From: Flavobacteriales bacterium
GTDB taxonomy: Bacteria; Bacteroidota; Bacteroidia; Flavobacteriales_D; Sanyastnellaceae
Direction: 5' to 3'
DNA length: 20,608 nucleotides
Assembly (NCBI GenBank): GCA_015663855.1
Contig: DQRJ01000150.1
Span: 1-20,608 of the forward strand
The notes under the pieces are model-generated. The model had not been told where the DNA came from. It saw only the letters and a program-made list of their open reading frames with translations, and did not search any database. Within the stretch, counting starts at the first letter, position 1; every line of letters begins with the position of its first letter. Shown here piece by piece: positions 1-6,702 of this stretch. Position numbers and translations under genes: made by a program.

Positions 1-687
1 ACGTGAGAAAGGAAGACTCTGTAAATATACGGTTCCGTGACCTTGAAGGGTCGCTAAGAAAAGCCCCTCACCACCGAAGAGCATAGACTTAAGTCCGCCA
101 GCTTGCTCTATGCTATAGTCAATATTACCAGTAAAACCGACAATGCATCCTGTATCTATTCTGAGCTTCTCTCCATTAAGCTTCTTCTTCACTATTGTTC
201 CTCCAGCGTGGAGGAATGCAAGACCGTCTCCTTTAAGCTTTTGTAGGATAAAACCTTCACCTCCGAAAAAACCTGCTCCTAATTTCTTATTTAGGGTGAT
301 AGTAACTTCCGTGCCTTTAGCGGCGCACAGAAAGGCATCTTTTTGGCATGTAATGCTTCCTCCAAGATCAGATAAATTTAAAGGCAAAATCTTGCCTGGA
401 TAAGGTGACGCAAAAGCAACATTACGCTTAGTCACACCATTATTAGTAAAATGGGTTAGAAAAATAGACTCACCCGTGAGCAGCCGCTTCCCTACACCTA
501 AGACCTTACTGAAAAAACCACTATCTGCCTTCGAGCCATCTCCCATCCTCGCTTCGAAGTTGATGTCTTCCTCCATCCAATTCATAGCTCCAGCTTCAGC
601 AATAACTGTTTCTTGAGGGTCTAATTCGATTTCGACAGCCTGCAAATCGTCTCCGTAAATTTTGTAGTCTATTTCGTGTGAAGTCAT
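1..687 (-). CDS. AIM24 / TIGR00266 family protein (3' end cut by window)
   Basis: Reading leftwards from an ATG at 687, an open frame of 229 codons runs off the window edge, so the C-terminus is missing. The protein starts MTSHEIDYKIYGDDLQAVEI and has the features of the AIM24/TIGR00266 family: an N-terminal 'DPQETVIAEAGAMNWME' stretch, then repeated short glycine-rich beta segments such as GAGFFGGEGFILQ and MLFGGEGLFLATLQGHG, which form the beta-prism-like fold. There is no signal peptide or membrane segment, so it is probably cytosolic. The family is widespread in bacteria, and its mitochondrial relative Aim24 affects inner-membrane organisation; the bacterial biochemical role is not established. 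The start codon lies 11 nt after the stop of the upstream MuiA-like gene, so the two are probably one transcript. Family assignment is confident; function is unknown. Confidence 0.88.
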   Translation of the reverse strand, partial: MTSHEIDYKIYGDDLQAVEIELDPQETVIAEAGAMNWMEEDINFEARMGDGSKADSGFFSKVLGVGKRLLTGESIFLTHFTNNGVTKRNVAFASPYPGKILPLNLSDLGGSITCQKDAFLCAAKGTEVTITLNKKLGAGFFGGEGFILQKLKGDGLAFLHAGGTIVKKKLNGEKLRIDTGCIVGFTGNIDYSIEQAGGLKSMLFGGEGLFLATLQGHGTVYLQSLPFSR

Positions 688-698
688 AAGTAGGTTAT

Positions 699-2315
699 TT
701 ATAGTCCGTATAATGTTGAGTTCCTTGGATACACGACTGTAATCGTAATCATCACATCTCGTCTCTCTCCTGGTCCAAGTTCCAAGGCGAAAGTCACCAA
801 GTTATTTGCTGCATCAAATCTGCCCCCTTCAGAAAATGTTACAGAGACATCAATTGCACCATCCCTTGCGCGAGTTCGTGGGGTTAAATCCACAAGGTCT
901 AAAGAAATCGAGTCTGAAAGAGAGTTTTCTACCGATAGAGTCCAGTTTGAGACGACTTGTCGCTTACCGGACAAGAGTGAAGACGTACTAGTTTCTTCGA
1001 CAAGCTCTCTTGAACATCGGACGTAGGGATTAGGGCCCAGCGGCATTACGAGAGTATCACCTATAGATGGTATGCTAAGGTAGAAATTTCCGAGGTATGA
1101 ATTATTCGATATGACCTGAGCATATCCATTCATTAATTTATGGCCTGAGAATTCTGGAACTCTTACTGTAGAATATACCTCAGAGTTTAACGCCGGCACA
1201 GCGTAATATCTCACTTCCCCATCGAGTTCAAACTCATCTATAGCGACTTTCTCAACTTCACCATCTCCCGAAATAGTTGCAGAGGTTTCAAGGTCAAACC
1301 TGTATCTTGAGTTCCCAGCAAATGAAGCTTCCTCAGAGATCTCAAAACCAGAATCATCAAACTGCTCACCAACTGCAGAAGAAGCGAAAGAAGAGGATTC
1401 AGGCATATTATAATTTGCATAAACGCCACGCCTAGGAGAACGAGGCGGCTTTTTAGCACTTATCACCCAATCACCGAAACTAGCCGGAGAAAGCGTGCCT
1501 GAGGGCTTACCGCTAATTAGAGTAATGGGAGCGGAAGTCCAGTCAGAACCTGAGGATTGGGATATTAAAGCATATCGCTTAACAAAAATGTTTTTCGAAT
1601 TGAAAATCACCTCATAATCAGTAGACCAAAAGGCTGATGGAGATAAGTACCTAAACTTGACTTCTTGTGGACGAGCGTACGTTTTCGATATATTTAATAC
1701 TAAAATAACCACCCCCTCTTTATCGGCTTGTAAATGTTCCAAAGCCCTTTTCCTATTAGTCAGCTCTCTTATCAAGATTTTGATTTTATCAATATCCAAA
1801 TCCGCTTCTAAAATATCCAATGACAACTCCTGATTTCGATCGCGCAAGAAGTCGGCCATTTCAGCAACGTCATCGACCAAAAGGACTTCATTATCACTTC
1901 CGATACTTCTATTTGCAGACAGAAAGTCTAGTTCTAAAATTAATGTTTTACGTATTGCTTCTATCATTTTTATTGAGACAGACTGCACGTAAATACTATC
2001 CTTAATTCCTGATAATTCTGACGATCTTGAATCGGGCTTTTCACGTTCTTCGTAGTCGATTTTCTCAACAGAAACTCCTTCTGGCAAGTCGATTTGAATG
2101 GTGCTCAAATCCACTCCTGGTGATATTCCTGGAATAATGATTTCCTGTTTGTCTCCCCTCAGCAACACTAAACTTGAATGCTCCACTAAAGCTCCTGCTT
2201 GGTGTACTTCTACTGATGAAATAGGCCAAACCTCATTCTTCTCACTTTGCCCTATCACATTAAGCGATACAGATAAGAAAAGGAGTGCGAAAAGTAATAA
2301 ATGAGTGAATTTCAT
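699..2315 (-). CDS. MuiA-like secreted protein (DUF4140 + DUF4139)
   Basis: This 538-aa protein begins with a clear Sec signal peptide (residues 1-22, hydrophobic LLLFALLFLSVSL, probably cut before Q23). Residues about 30-130 match a DUF4140-type N-terminal domain ('VEVHQAGALVEHSSLVLLRGD', 'IIIPGISPGVD'). A charged helical/coiled-coil segment follows at about 150-215. A DUF4139 beta-rich domain then runs to the C-terminus (anchor 'YLSPSAFWSTDYEVIFN' near 225, ending in 'VVYPRNSTLYGL'). This is the order seen in proteins named 'mucoidy inhibitor MuiA family', known from Bacteroidota and Proteobacteria, whose molecular function is not established. A Ser-rich, low-conservation linker lies in the middle (about 300-330). 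Probably periplasmic or surface-exposed. It is the first gene of a two-gene transcript with the AIM24-family gene and has a plausible promoter just upstream. Confidence 0.85.
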   Translation of the reverse strand: MKFTHLLLFALLFLSVSLNVIGQSEKNEVWPISSVEVHQAGALVEHSSLVLLRGDKQEIIIPGISPGVDLSTIQIDLPEGVSVEKIDYEEREKPDSRSSELSGIKDSIYVQSVSIKMIEAIRKTLILELDFLSANRSIGSDNEVLLVDDVAEMADFLRDRNQELSLDILEADLDIDKIKILIRELTNRKRALEHLQADKEGVVILVLNISKTYARPQEVKFRYLSPSAFWSTDYEVIFNSKNIFVKRYALISQSSGSDWTSAPITLISGKPSGTLSPASFGDWVISAKKPPRSPRRGVYANYNMPESSSFASSAVGEQFDDSGFEISEEASFAGNSRYRFDLETSATISGDGEVEKVAIDEFELDGEVRYYAVPALNSEVYSTVRVPEFSGHKLMNGYAQVISNNSYLGNFYLSIPSIGDTLVMPLGPNPYVRCSRELVEETSTSSLLSGKRQVVSNWTLSVENSLSDSISLDLVDLTPRTRARDGAIDVSVTFSEGGRFDAANNLVTFALELGPGERRDVMITITVVYPRNSTLYGL

Positions 2316-2324
2316 TTGGTGAAG

Positions 2325-2355
2325 TTAAACTAACTCGAGTTGAGAATTTTAGCAA
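2325..2355 (-). promoter_or_regulatory. putative Bacteroidota-type promoter of the MuiA-like gene
   Basis: On the minus strand there is TTG (+ coordinates 2355-2353), a 20-nt spacer and TAGTTTAA (2332-2325), compared with the Bacteroidota sigma-ABfr pattern TTG / TAnnTTTG at about -33/-7. The -7 box matches TAnnTT but ends AA rather than TG. The predicted start of transcription is about 2319, only some 4 nt before the ATG at 2315. Confidence 0.4.
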
Positions 2356-2360
2356 AATTG

Positions 2361-3338
2361 TTAATTACAAATAACCGTGTATTCACTTGCGCTATATGCA
2401 ATCCACCAGCCCAAACCACCTTCTATATTTGACTTAACGTTTGTGGGAGGCGCAAATGGGTTTCCTTGAGCGGACGCTGCTGCTTCGAACGTCATAACGG
2501 CATCGTATGCGGACTCATCAATGGTTTCGAGGCGAACTTTAACTGTGTCGCCCGTTTTCCAGAAACCGTATTCGCCTTCGGGTTCGGAGTTGTGATCGGC
2601 GGAATATCTAAAGAAGGAGAACGTGAATGTCTGACCGTTAATAAAACTGTCGTTCCAAGCAGAACCGAGAGGATAAATGAACGACGGGTCTTGACCGACT
2701 CGCCTTGAAGACCAACGGAACGAATTCCCTAACGTATCTGGATCTGTATAGGTCGTCCAAATAAAGCCGAGCGAATCATTCTCCGAAGTCGAAGGAACTA
2801 GGAAGTACGCAGAGTCTATAGGGATGACGTAATGTAAGATTGAAGAAGACGTAACTTCCAGTGTATCATAAAGCACGTGAAGATCGTACTTAGACCCCTC
2901 GACACCTATTAAAGCAGGCTCGTTAAGAGACGTGTAAGCACATAAAGGAAACATCGATAAAATTTCGGCATCCATCCCTAACATTGTCGCAACTTGCTCA
3001 AGATCTTCCGGACTTAAATCGGTCGTGCAGATCTCATCTAATAGGTATGGCGTACCGTTAACGGACACGGTCACTTCGGCCCCTCCGAGATAAAACCCCT
3101 CTCCCGGAGTACCTACGGGGTCGAAATATCCTTGAGACTCGCTCAATAAAACGAAAGGCCTCTCCCCATTTCGAATACTCCCCTCTACCACTAAAAGTGT
3201 ACTAGTTGGAGGAATATCTATATCGATGATCTTAGAACATCCCGACCCGAAAACCATAAGGAGAGCTATCAAAATAATGGGATAACGTGAGATGGAGGTT
3301 TGGCGTAAAAAGTGGAAGAAAAAATCACGAATAATCAT
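2361..3338 (-). CDS. DUF4249 family outer-membrane/surface lipoprotein
   Basis: This 325-aa lipoprotein starts at the ATG at 3338. A longer in-frame start at 3440 exists, but it would overlap the divergent nusB gene and its promoter and would put 34 extra residues before the signal peptide. The N-terminus (MIIRDFFFHFLR..., hydrophobic YPIILIALLMVFGSG) leads to a lipobox with the lipidated cysteine at residue 34 (VFGSGC). Just after it, 'TSTLLVVEGSIRNGERPFVLLSESQ' is the typical opening of DUF4249, a Bacteroidota family of beta-sandwich lipoproteins often encoded next to TonB-dependent receptors. No such receptor is present here. Function is unknown; a role in surface binding is only inference. 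It is separated by 45 nt from the MuiA-like gene and has its own strong promoter match. Confidence 0.82.
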   Translation of the reverse strand: MIIRDFFFHFLRQTSISRYPIILIALLMVFGSGCSKIIDIDIPPTSTLLVVEGSIRNGERPFVLLSESQGYFDPVGTPGEGFYLGGAEVTVSVNGTPYLLDEICTTDLSPEDLEQVATMLGMDAEILSMFPLCAYTSLNEPALIGVEGSKYDLHVLYDTLEVTSSSILHYVIPIDSAYFLVPSTSENDSLGFIWTTYTDPDTLGNSFRWSSRRVGQDPSFIYPLGSAWNDSFINGQTFTFSFFRYSADHNSEPEGEYGFWKTGDTVKVRLETIDESAYDAVMTFEAAASAQGNPFAPPTNVKSNIEGGLGWWIAYSASEYTVICN

Positions 3339-3342
3339 AATG

Positions 3343-3373
3343 CAAAAGTAGATGCATTTAGTGTGTATTTCAA
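3343..3373 (-). promoter_or_regulatory. strong Bacteroidota-type promoter match for the DUF4249 gene
   Basis: On the minus strand there is TTG (+ 3373-3371), a spacer of exactly 20 nt and TACTTTTG (3350-3343), a perfect fit to TAnnTTTG. Transcription would begin about 5-6 nt after the box, at roughly 3338-3337, which is the A of the chosen ATG. The mRNA would therefore be leaderless. Confidence 0.6.
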
Positions 3374-3411
3374 GCGCTGTATTGCCTAAATTCGCCACAC
3401 GTAACGACGAC

Positions 3412-4353
3412 ATGCTGAACAGAAGACACCTCCGTATCAAAATCCTACATATCCTATACGGATTTTATCAGGACGAAGACCTTGACGCCGTAAAGGCAAA
3501 GAAGGCATTATACCATAGCATCGACAAGATGTATGAGCTGTATTTGCTACTACTATCTATGATTGCAGACATGCAAGGATTGGCGATAGATAAGATCGAA
3601 GCCGGACGGAAGAAGCAACTTCCTACCCCTGAGGATTTACATCCTAACACGAAATTCGTCAGAAATGCTCCTTTAAGAGTCCTTGCTAACAGCAAAAAAC
3701 TCGCGAACACGCTCAACGAAACAGGTGTAGGTTGGGGTAACAAACGAGTATTACTTCGAAAATTATTCCGAAGCCTTATTGAGCACGAAGAATATACGGA
3801 GTACATGGCCTCTGACGAAAGAAGCTTCCGTCATGATAGAGAAACGCTCGTAAGAATGTTTCGCAAGCATCTGATAAATGAAGAATCTTTTCAAGATATG
3901 CTTGAAGAAGAGAGCATTTTTTGGATGGACGATCTCGATTTAGCTAGTTCTATGGTGATAAAAACCATCAAGTCTATAAAAGAAGACGATGAGGAACTAG
4001 ATATACTTCCATTATGGAGGAATGATGAAGATGACAAGCACTTTGCAAAAATGCTATTCACTCTAACCTTATCTCAAGGGGAGGAAAATGAAGCGCTTAT
4101 TAAAGAAGGAGCACAAAACTGGGAGCTTGAGCGCATCGCCCTAATAGACCGCATCTTAATGAAGATGGCTTTAGCTGAGGCAAAGACCTTCCCGTCAATT
4201 CCTCTAAAAGTTACTCTTAACGAGTATATCGAGCTTTCGAAATACTATAGCACTGACAAGAGTCACAGCTTTATTAACGGTATTTTAGACCAACTCTTTA
4301 CTAAGCTAAACGAGTCTGGAGAGATCAAGAAAACAGGCAGAGGCCTTATTTAA
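3412..4353 (+). CDS. nusB: Transcription antitermination factor NusB (long Bacteroidota form)
   Basis: This 313-aa protein starts at the ATG at 3412 (MLNRRHLRIKILHILYGFYQ). An upstream in-frame ATG at 3352 would add 20 residues unlike the family and would overlap the divergent promoter, so it is rejected. NusB binds RNA with NusE/S10 and supports antitermination of rRNA operons. The N-terminal half is the extended helical region seen in Bacteroidota. The canonical NusB fold is in the last ~110 residues: 'NWELERIALIDRILMKMA', 'PLKVTLNEYIELSKYYS', 'SFINGILDQL'. Ordinary NusB is about 140 aa; around 310 aa is normal for this phylum. It is the first gene of a seven-gene run, and its stop overlaps the next start as TAATG. 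A weak TAAATTCG -7-like element at 3387-3394 has no matching -33 box, so its promoter is not resolved. Confidence 0.93.
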   Translation: MLNRRHLRIKILHILYGFYQDEDLDAVKAKKALYHSIDKMYELYLLLLSMIADMQGLAIDKIEAGRKKQLPTPEDLHPNTKFVRNAPLRVLANSKKLANTLNETGVGWGNKRVLLRKLFRSLIEHEEYTEYMASDERSFRHDRETLVRMFRKHLINEESFQDMLEEESIFWMDDLDLASSMVIKTIKSIKEDDEELDILPLWRNDEDDKHFAKMLFTLTLSQGEENEALIKEGAQNWELERIALIDRILMKMALAEAKTFPSIPLKVTLNEYIELSKYYSTDKSHSFINGILDQLFTKLNESGEIKKTGRGLI

Positions 4354-4883
4354 TGAAGAGCTTGAGCTCTACATTAAATTTTGCCTTTATAACTACGCTT
4401 CTTTGCGTAGGCGTTGCGTTATCTAGTTGTGGTGATTTTAATCAAAACAACTCTCATGAGAGGTTCAATACTAACTTAATTGACATTCCTGGGACTGCTG
4501 CTACTGGAGAAAACACAGATGATAAGACTTCGAAAAAAGGTCCTGTCATTGAAATGGACGAACTCGAATTTAAATTTGGGACCATAATAGCTGGACGACA
4601 TGTAAAACATACTTTTTCGTTTACAAACGTCGGTGACTCTCCGCTAGTAATCTCTAGTATTACTGCCCCATGTGGCTGTACCGTTGCGAAAAACTGGCCT
4701 AAACACCCTATACAACCAGGTGAGAAAGGTGAAATATTAGTTGAATTTGATTCTAGCGATAGAGTTGGATCTCAGATTAAAACGGTGGACGTAGTTACTA
4801 ACACAAGACCCGCGCATTTAACTCTAAAACTAATTGGTGATGTGATAGGACCTGACCACCTACCCTCAGACTTAAATCGTTAG
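4353..4883 (+). CDS. DUF1573 lipoprotein
   Basis: This 176-aa lipoprotein has a signal peptide and lipobox (ALSSC, cysteine at residue 26), followed by a variable linker rich in Asn, Thr and Lys. A single DUF1573 immunoglobulin-like domain runs from about 70 to 165. Its hallmarks are 'FKFGTIIAGRHVKHTFSFTN', 'GDSPLVISSITAPCGCTVA' with the family Cys-Gly-Cys, and 'PIQPGEKGEILVEFDSS'. It is likely anchored in the periplasm or outer membrane. Function is unknown; the fold resembles cargo-binding Ig modules (ASH/PapD-like). A gene of this family between nusB and yajC is a recurrent Bacteroidota arrangement. Its start codon overlaps the nusB stop, which suggests translational coupling. Confidence 0.9.
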   Translation: MKSLSSTLNFAFITTLLCVGVALSSCGDFNQNNSHERFNTNLIDIPGTAATGENTDDKTSKKGPVIEMDELEFKFGTIIAGRHVKHTFSFTNVGDSPLVISSITAPCGCTVAKNWPKHPIQPGEKGEILVEFDSSDRVGSQIKTVDVVTNTRPAHLTLKLIGDVIGPDHLPSDLNR

Positions 4884-4921
4884 CTTTATCTTTTTTTACA
4901 AGAATTTTAAAAACTCATTAT

Positions 4922-5251
4922 ATGCTATTCAATCTTTTATTACAGGCAGACGCTGCTGAAGGAAGTGATTTCTCATTCATCATTCTTCTTGGAGGTATGT
5001 TCCTCATCATGTACTTCTTTATGATTCGTCCTCAGATGAAGCGTCAAAAAGAAGCAAAATCATTTCGTGAGTCTATCTCTAAAGGAGATAAAGTTGTAAC
5101 TATCGGAGGGTTGCACGGAAAAATCATCTCAATTAGCGACCTAACTGTTATGCTCGAGTTAGAACAAGGAAAAGTACGCGTCGACAAAACGGCTGTATCA
5201 CCTAAAGGTGGTGCTGATGAAGCAGATATAGAGTTGAAACAAAACTCGTAA
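4922..5251 (+). CDS. yajC: Preprotein translocase accessory subunit YajC
   Basis: This 109-aa single-pass inner-membrane protein fits YajC in length and layout. It has a short N-terminal segment, one membrane helix at about 19-37 (FIILLGGMFLIMYFFM), the typical IRPQMKRQKEAK basic motif just after it, and a small cytosolic domain with 'SISKGDKVVTIGGLHGKI' and 'VRVDKTAV'. YajC associates with SecDF and the SecYEG translocon; in Bacteroidota it is sometimes linked to other envelope complexes. The 38-nt A/T-rich gap before it has no recognisable Shine-Dalgarno, which is normal in this phylum. Its TAA overlaps the nhaC ATG (TAATG). Confidence 0.95.
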   Translation: MLFNLLLQADAAEGSDFSFIILLGGMFLIMYFFMIRPQMKRQKEAKSFRESISKGDKVVTIGGLHGKIISISDLTVMLELEQGKVRVDKTAVSPKGGADEADIELKQNS

Positions 5252-6702
5252 TGAAGTCGGTTCGCCCCATGTCGCTTCTGGTTGCACTTGTGCCCATAAT
5301 TGCTTTAATCGCAATGCTGGCTGCCGATGTGGTTTGGTTTGGTGAAGACAGTTCTTATGGATCAAACCAAATGGCACTTCTTATCGCAGCTCTCATAGCT
5401 GGCGGAATAGGAGTTACGCGAGGGACGAAATGGGAGGAGATGCGTGAAGCTATCGCCTCGAGCATAGGTCAAGCTACCGAGGCGATTTTAATACTATTGT
5501 TAATCGGGGCTCTCGCTGGGACTTGGCTTTTGGCGGGGATTATCCCGGCCTTTATCCATTACGGCCTACTCATTTTACAACCTGGAATATTCTTGTTTGC
5601 GGCATGTGTAGTCTGCGCTGTTCTATCTCTTGCTACAGGGAGCTCTTGGGGGACTGTGGGAACTGTGGGGGTTGCGTTAATTGGAATCGGAACAGCACTT
5701 GGACTTGAAGAAGGCTGGATTGCGGGTGCTATTATTTCGGGCGCATATTTCGGAGATAAATTATCACCACTTTCTGATACTACTAACCTCGCCCCTGCCG
5801 TAGCAGGAACTGATTTGATTACCCACATCAAATACATGACTATTACGACTATTCCAAGTTTTGTAATCGCTCTTATTGTATTTCTAATTGTTGGGTTCGG
5901 AGGTAGCGCATCAACAATTGTAGAGGCCGGATTCGCTGATGGATTCGGTGATGCCGTAAGAGGCGTCTTCAATATACACCCTGGATTATTCATCGCTCCT
6001 GTTGCGGTGCTGGTTATGATAGCTCGTAAAGTTCCTGCTGCTCCTGCGTTATTTATTGGGGTTTTGCTAGGAGCTCTTACAGCGGTGATTTTCCAACCTG
6101 ATGTAATTAAAATGGTAGCTGGCGAAGATTTGAGTTTTGCCGCAGCGGCCTACGTCGCATCGATGAAAGCTATGGCTGTAGACACTGCCTACGTTACGAA
6201 CAATGTTCTTGCGGACAACCTTTTAAAGGCCGGAGGAATGAACGGAATGATGAACACGATTTGGCTAATCATTTGCGCTATGACATTTGGTGCTGTTCTT
6301 CAGGCTGCGGGGATGTTGAAAAGGATTACCGCCGCTTTAATCTCAGGCGTAAACTCTGTCTTCGGATTGATCGGTAGGACTGTTGGAACTTGTATCGCCT
6401 TTAACATTCTTGCATCAGACCAGTACATTGCGATAGTAGTTCCTGGCAAGATGTTCAAAGACGCTTTCGATGAGGAAGGTTTGGCTCCCGAAAACTTGAG
6501 TCGCACATTGGAAGATGCTGGTACTGTCACATCTGTGCTTATCCCTTGGAATACTTGTGGTGTAGCCCAAAGCGGAATTCTAGGAGTTGCAACTTTAGCC
6601 TACGCTCCATACTGTATATTCAACTGGGTGAGTCCTTTGATGTCGCTTTTAGTGGCAGGGCTTGGCTATAAACTGAAGTATAAAGATGACGCCGGACAGT
6701 GA
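5251..6702 (+). CDS. nhaC: NhaC-type Na+/H+ antiporter
   Basis: This 483-aa polytopic membrane protein has about 11-12 hydrophobic segments across its whole length. The diagnostic NhaC motif lies at about residues 163-192 (GAYFGDKLSPLSDTTNLAPA, then a His-containing HIKYM segment). A second conserved block lies near the C-terminus (DAGTVTSVLIPWNTCGVAQ). The family exchanges cytoplasmic Na+ (in some members malate/lactate) for protons at the inner membrane, serving pH and sodium homeostasis, which would suit a marine or alkaline habitat. Transport specificity cannot be read from sequence. It overlaps yajC by 1 nt and uvrA by 17 nt, so it is part of the same transcript. An alternative start at residue 7 (MSLLVALVP) is possible. 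Confidence 0.9.
   Translation: MKSVRPMSLLVALVPIIALIAMLAADVVWFGEDSSYGSNQMALLIAALIAGGIGVTRGTKWEEMREAIASSIGQATEAILILLLIGALAGTWLLAGIIPAFIHYGLLILQPGIFLFAACVVCAVLSLATGSSWGTVGTVGVALIGIGTALGLEEGWIAGAIISGAYFGDKLSPLSDTTNLAPAVAGTDLITHIKYMTITTIPSFVIALIVFLIVGFGGSASTIVEAGFADGFGDAVRGVFNIHPGLFIAPVAVLVMIARKVPAAPALFIGVLLGALTAVIFQPDVIKMVAGEDLSFAAAAYVASMKAMAVDTAYVTNNVLADNLLKAGGMNGMMNTIWLIICAMTFGAVLQAAGMLKRITAALISGVNSVFGLIGRTVGTCIAFNILASDQYIAIVVPGKMFKDAFDEEGLAPENLSRTLEDAGTVTSVLIPWNTCGVAQSGILGVATLAYAPYCIFNWVSPLMSLLVAGLGYKLKYKDDAGQ

Noticed and set aside
143..403. An 86-codon plus-strand open frame inside the AIM24-family gene
   Set aside because: It is antisense to a clear conserved coding frame, has no recognisable domain, and its composition is that of a shadow frame.
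3339..3440. A longer N-terminus for the DUF4249 lipoprotein, starting at 3440
   Set aside because: It would add 34 residues ahead of a complete signal peptide and overlap both the promoter and the divergent nusB start.
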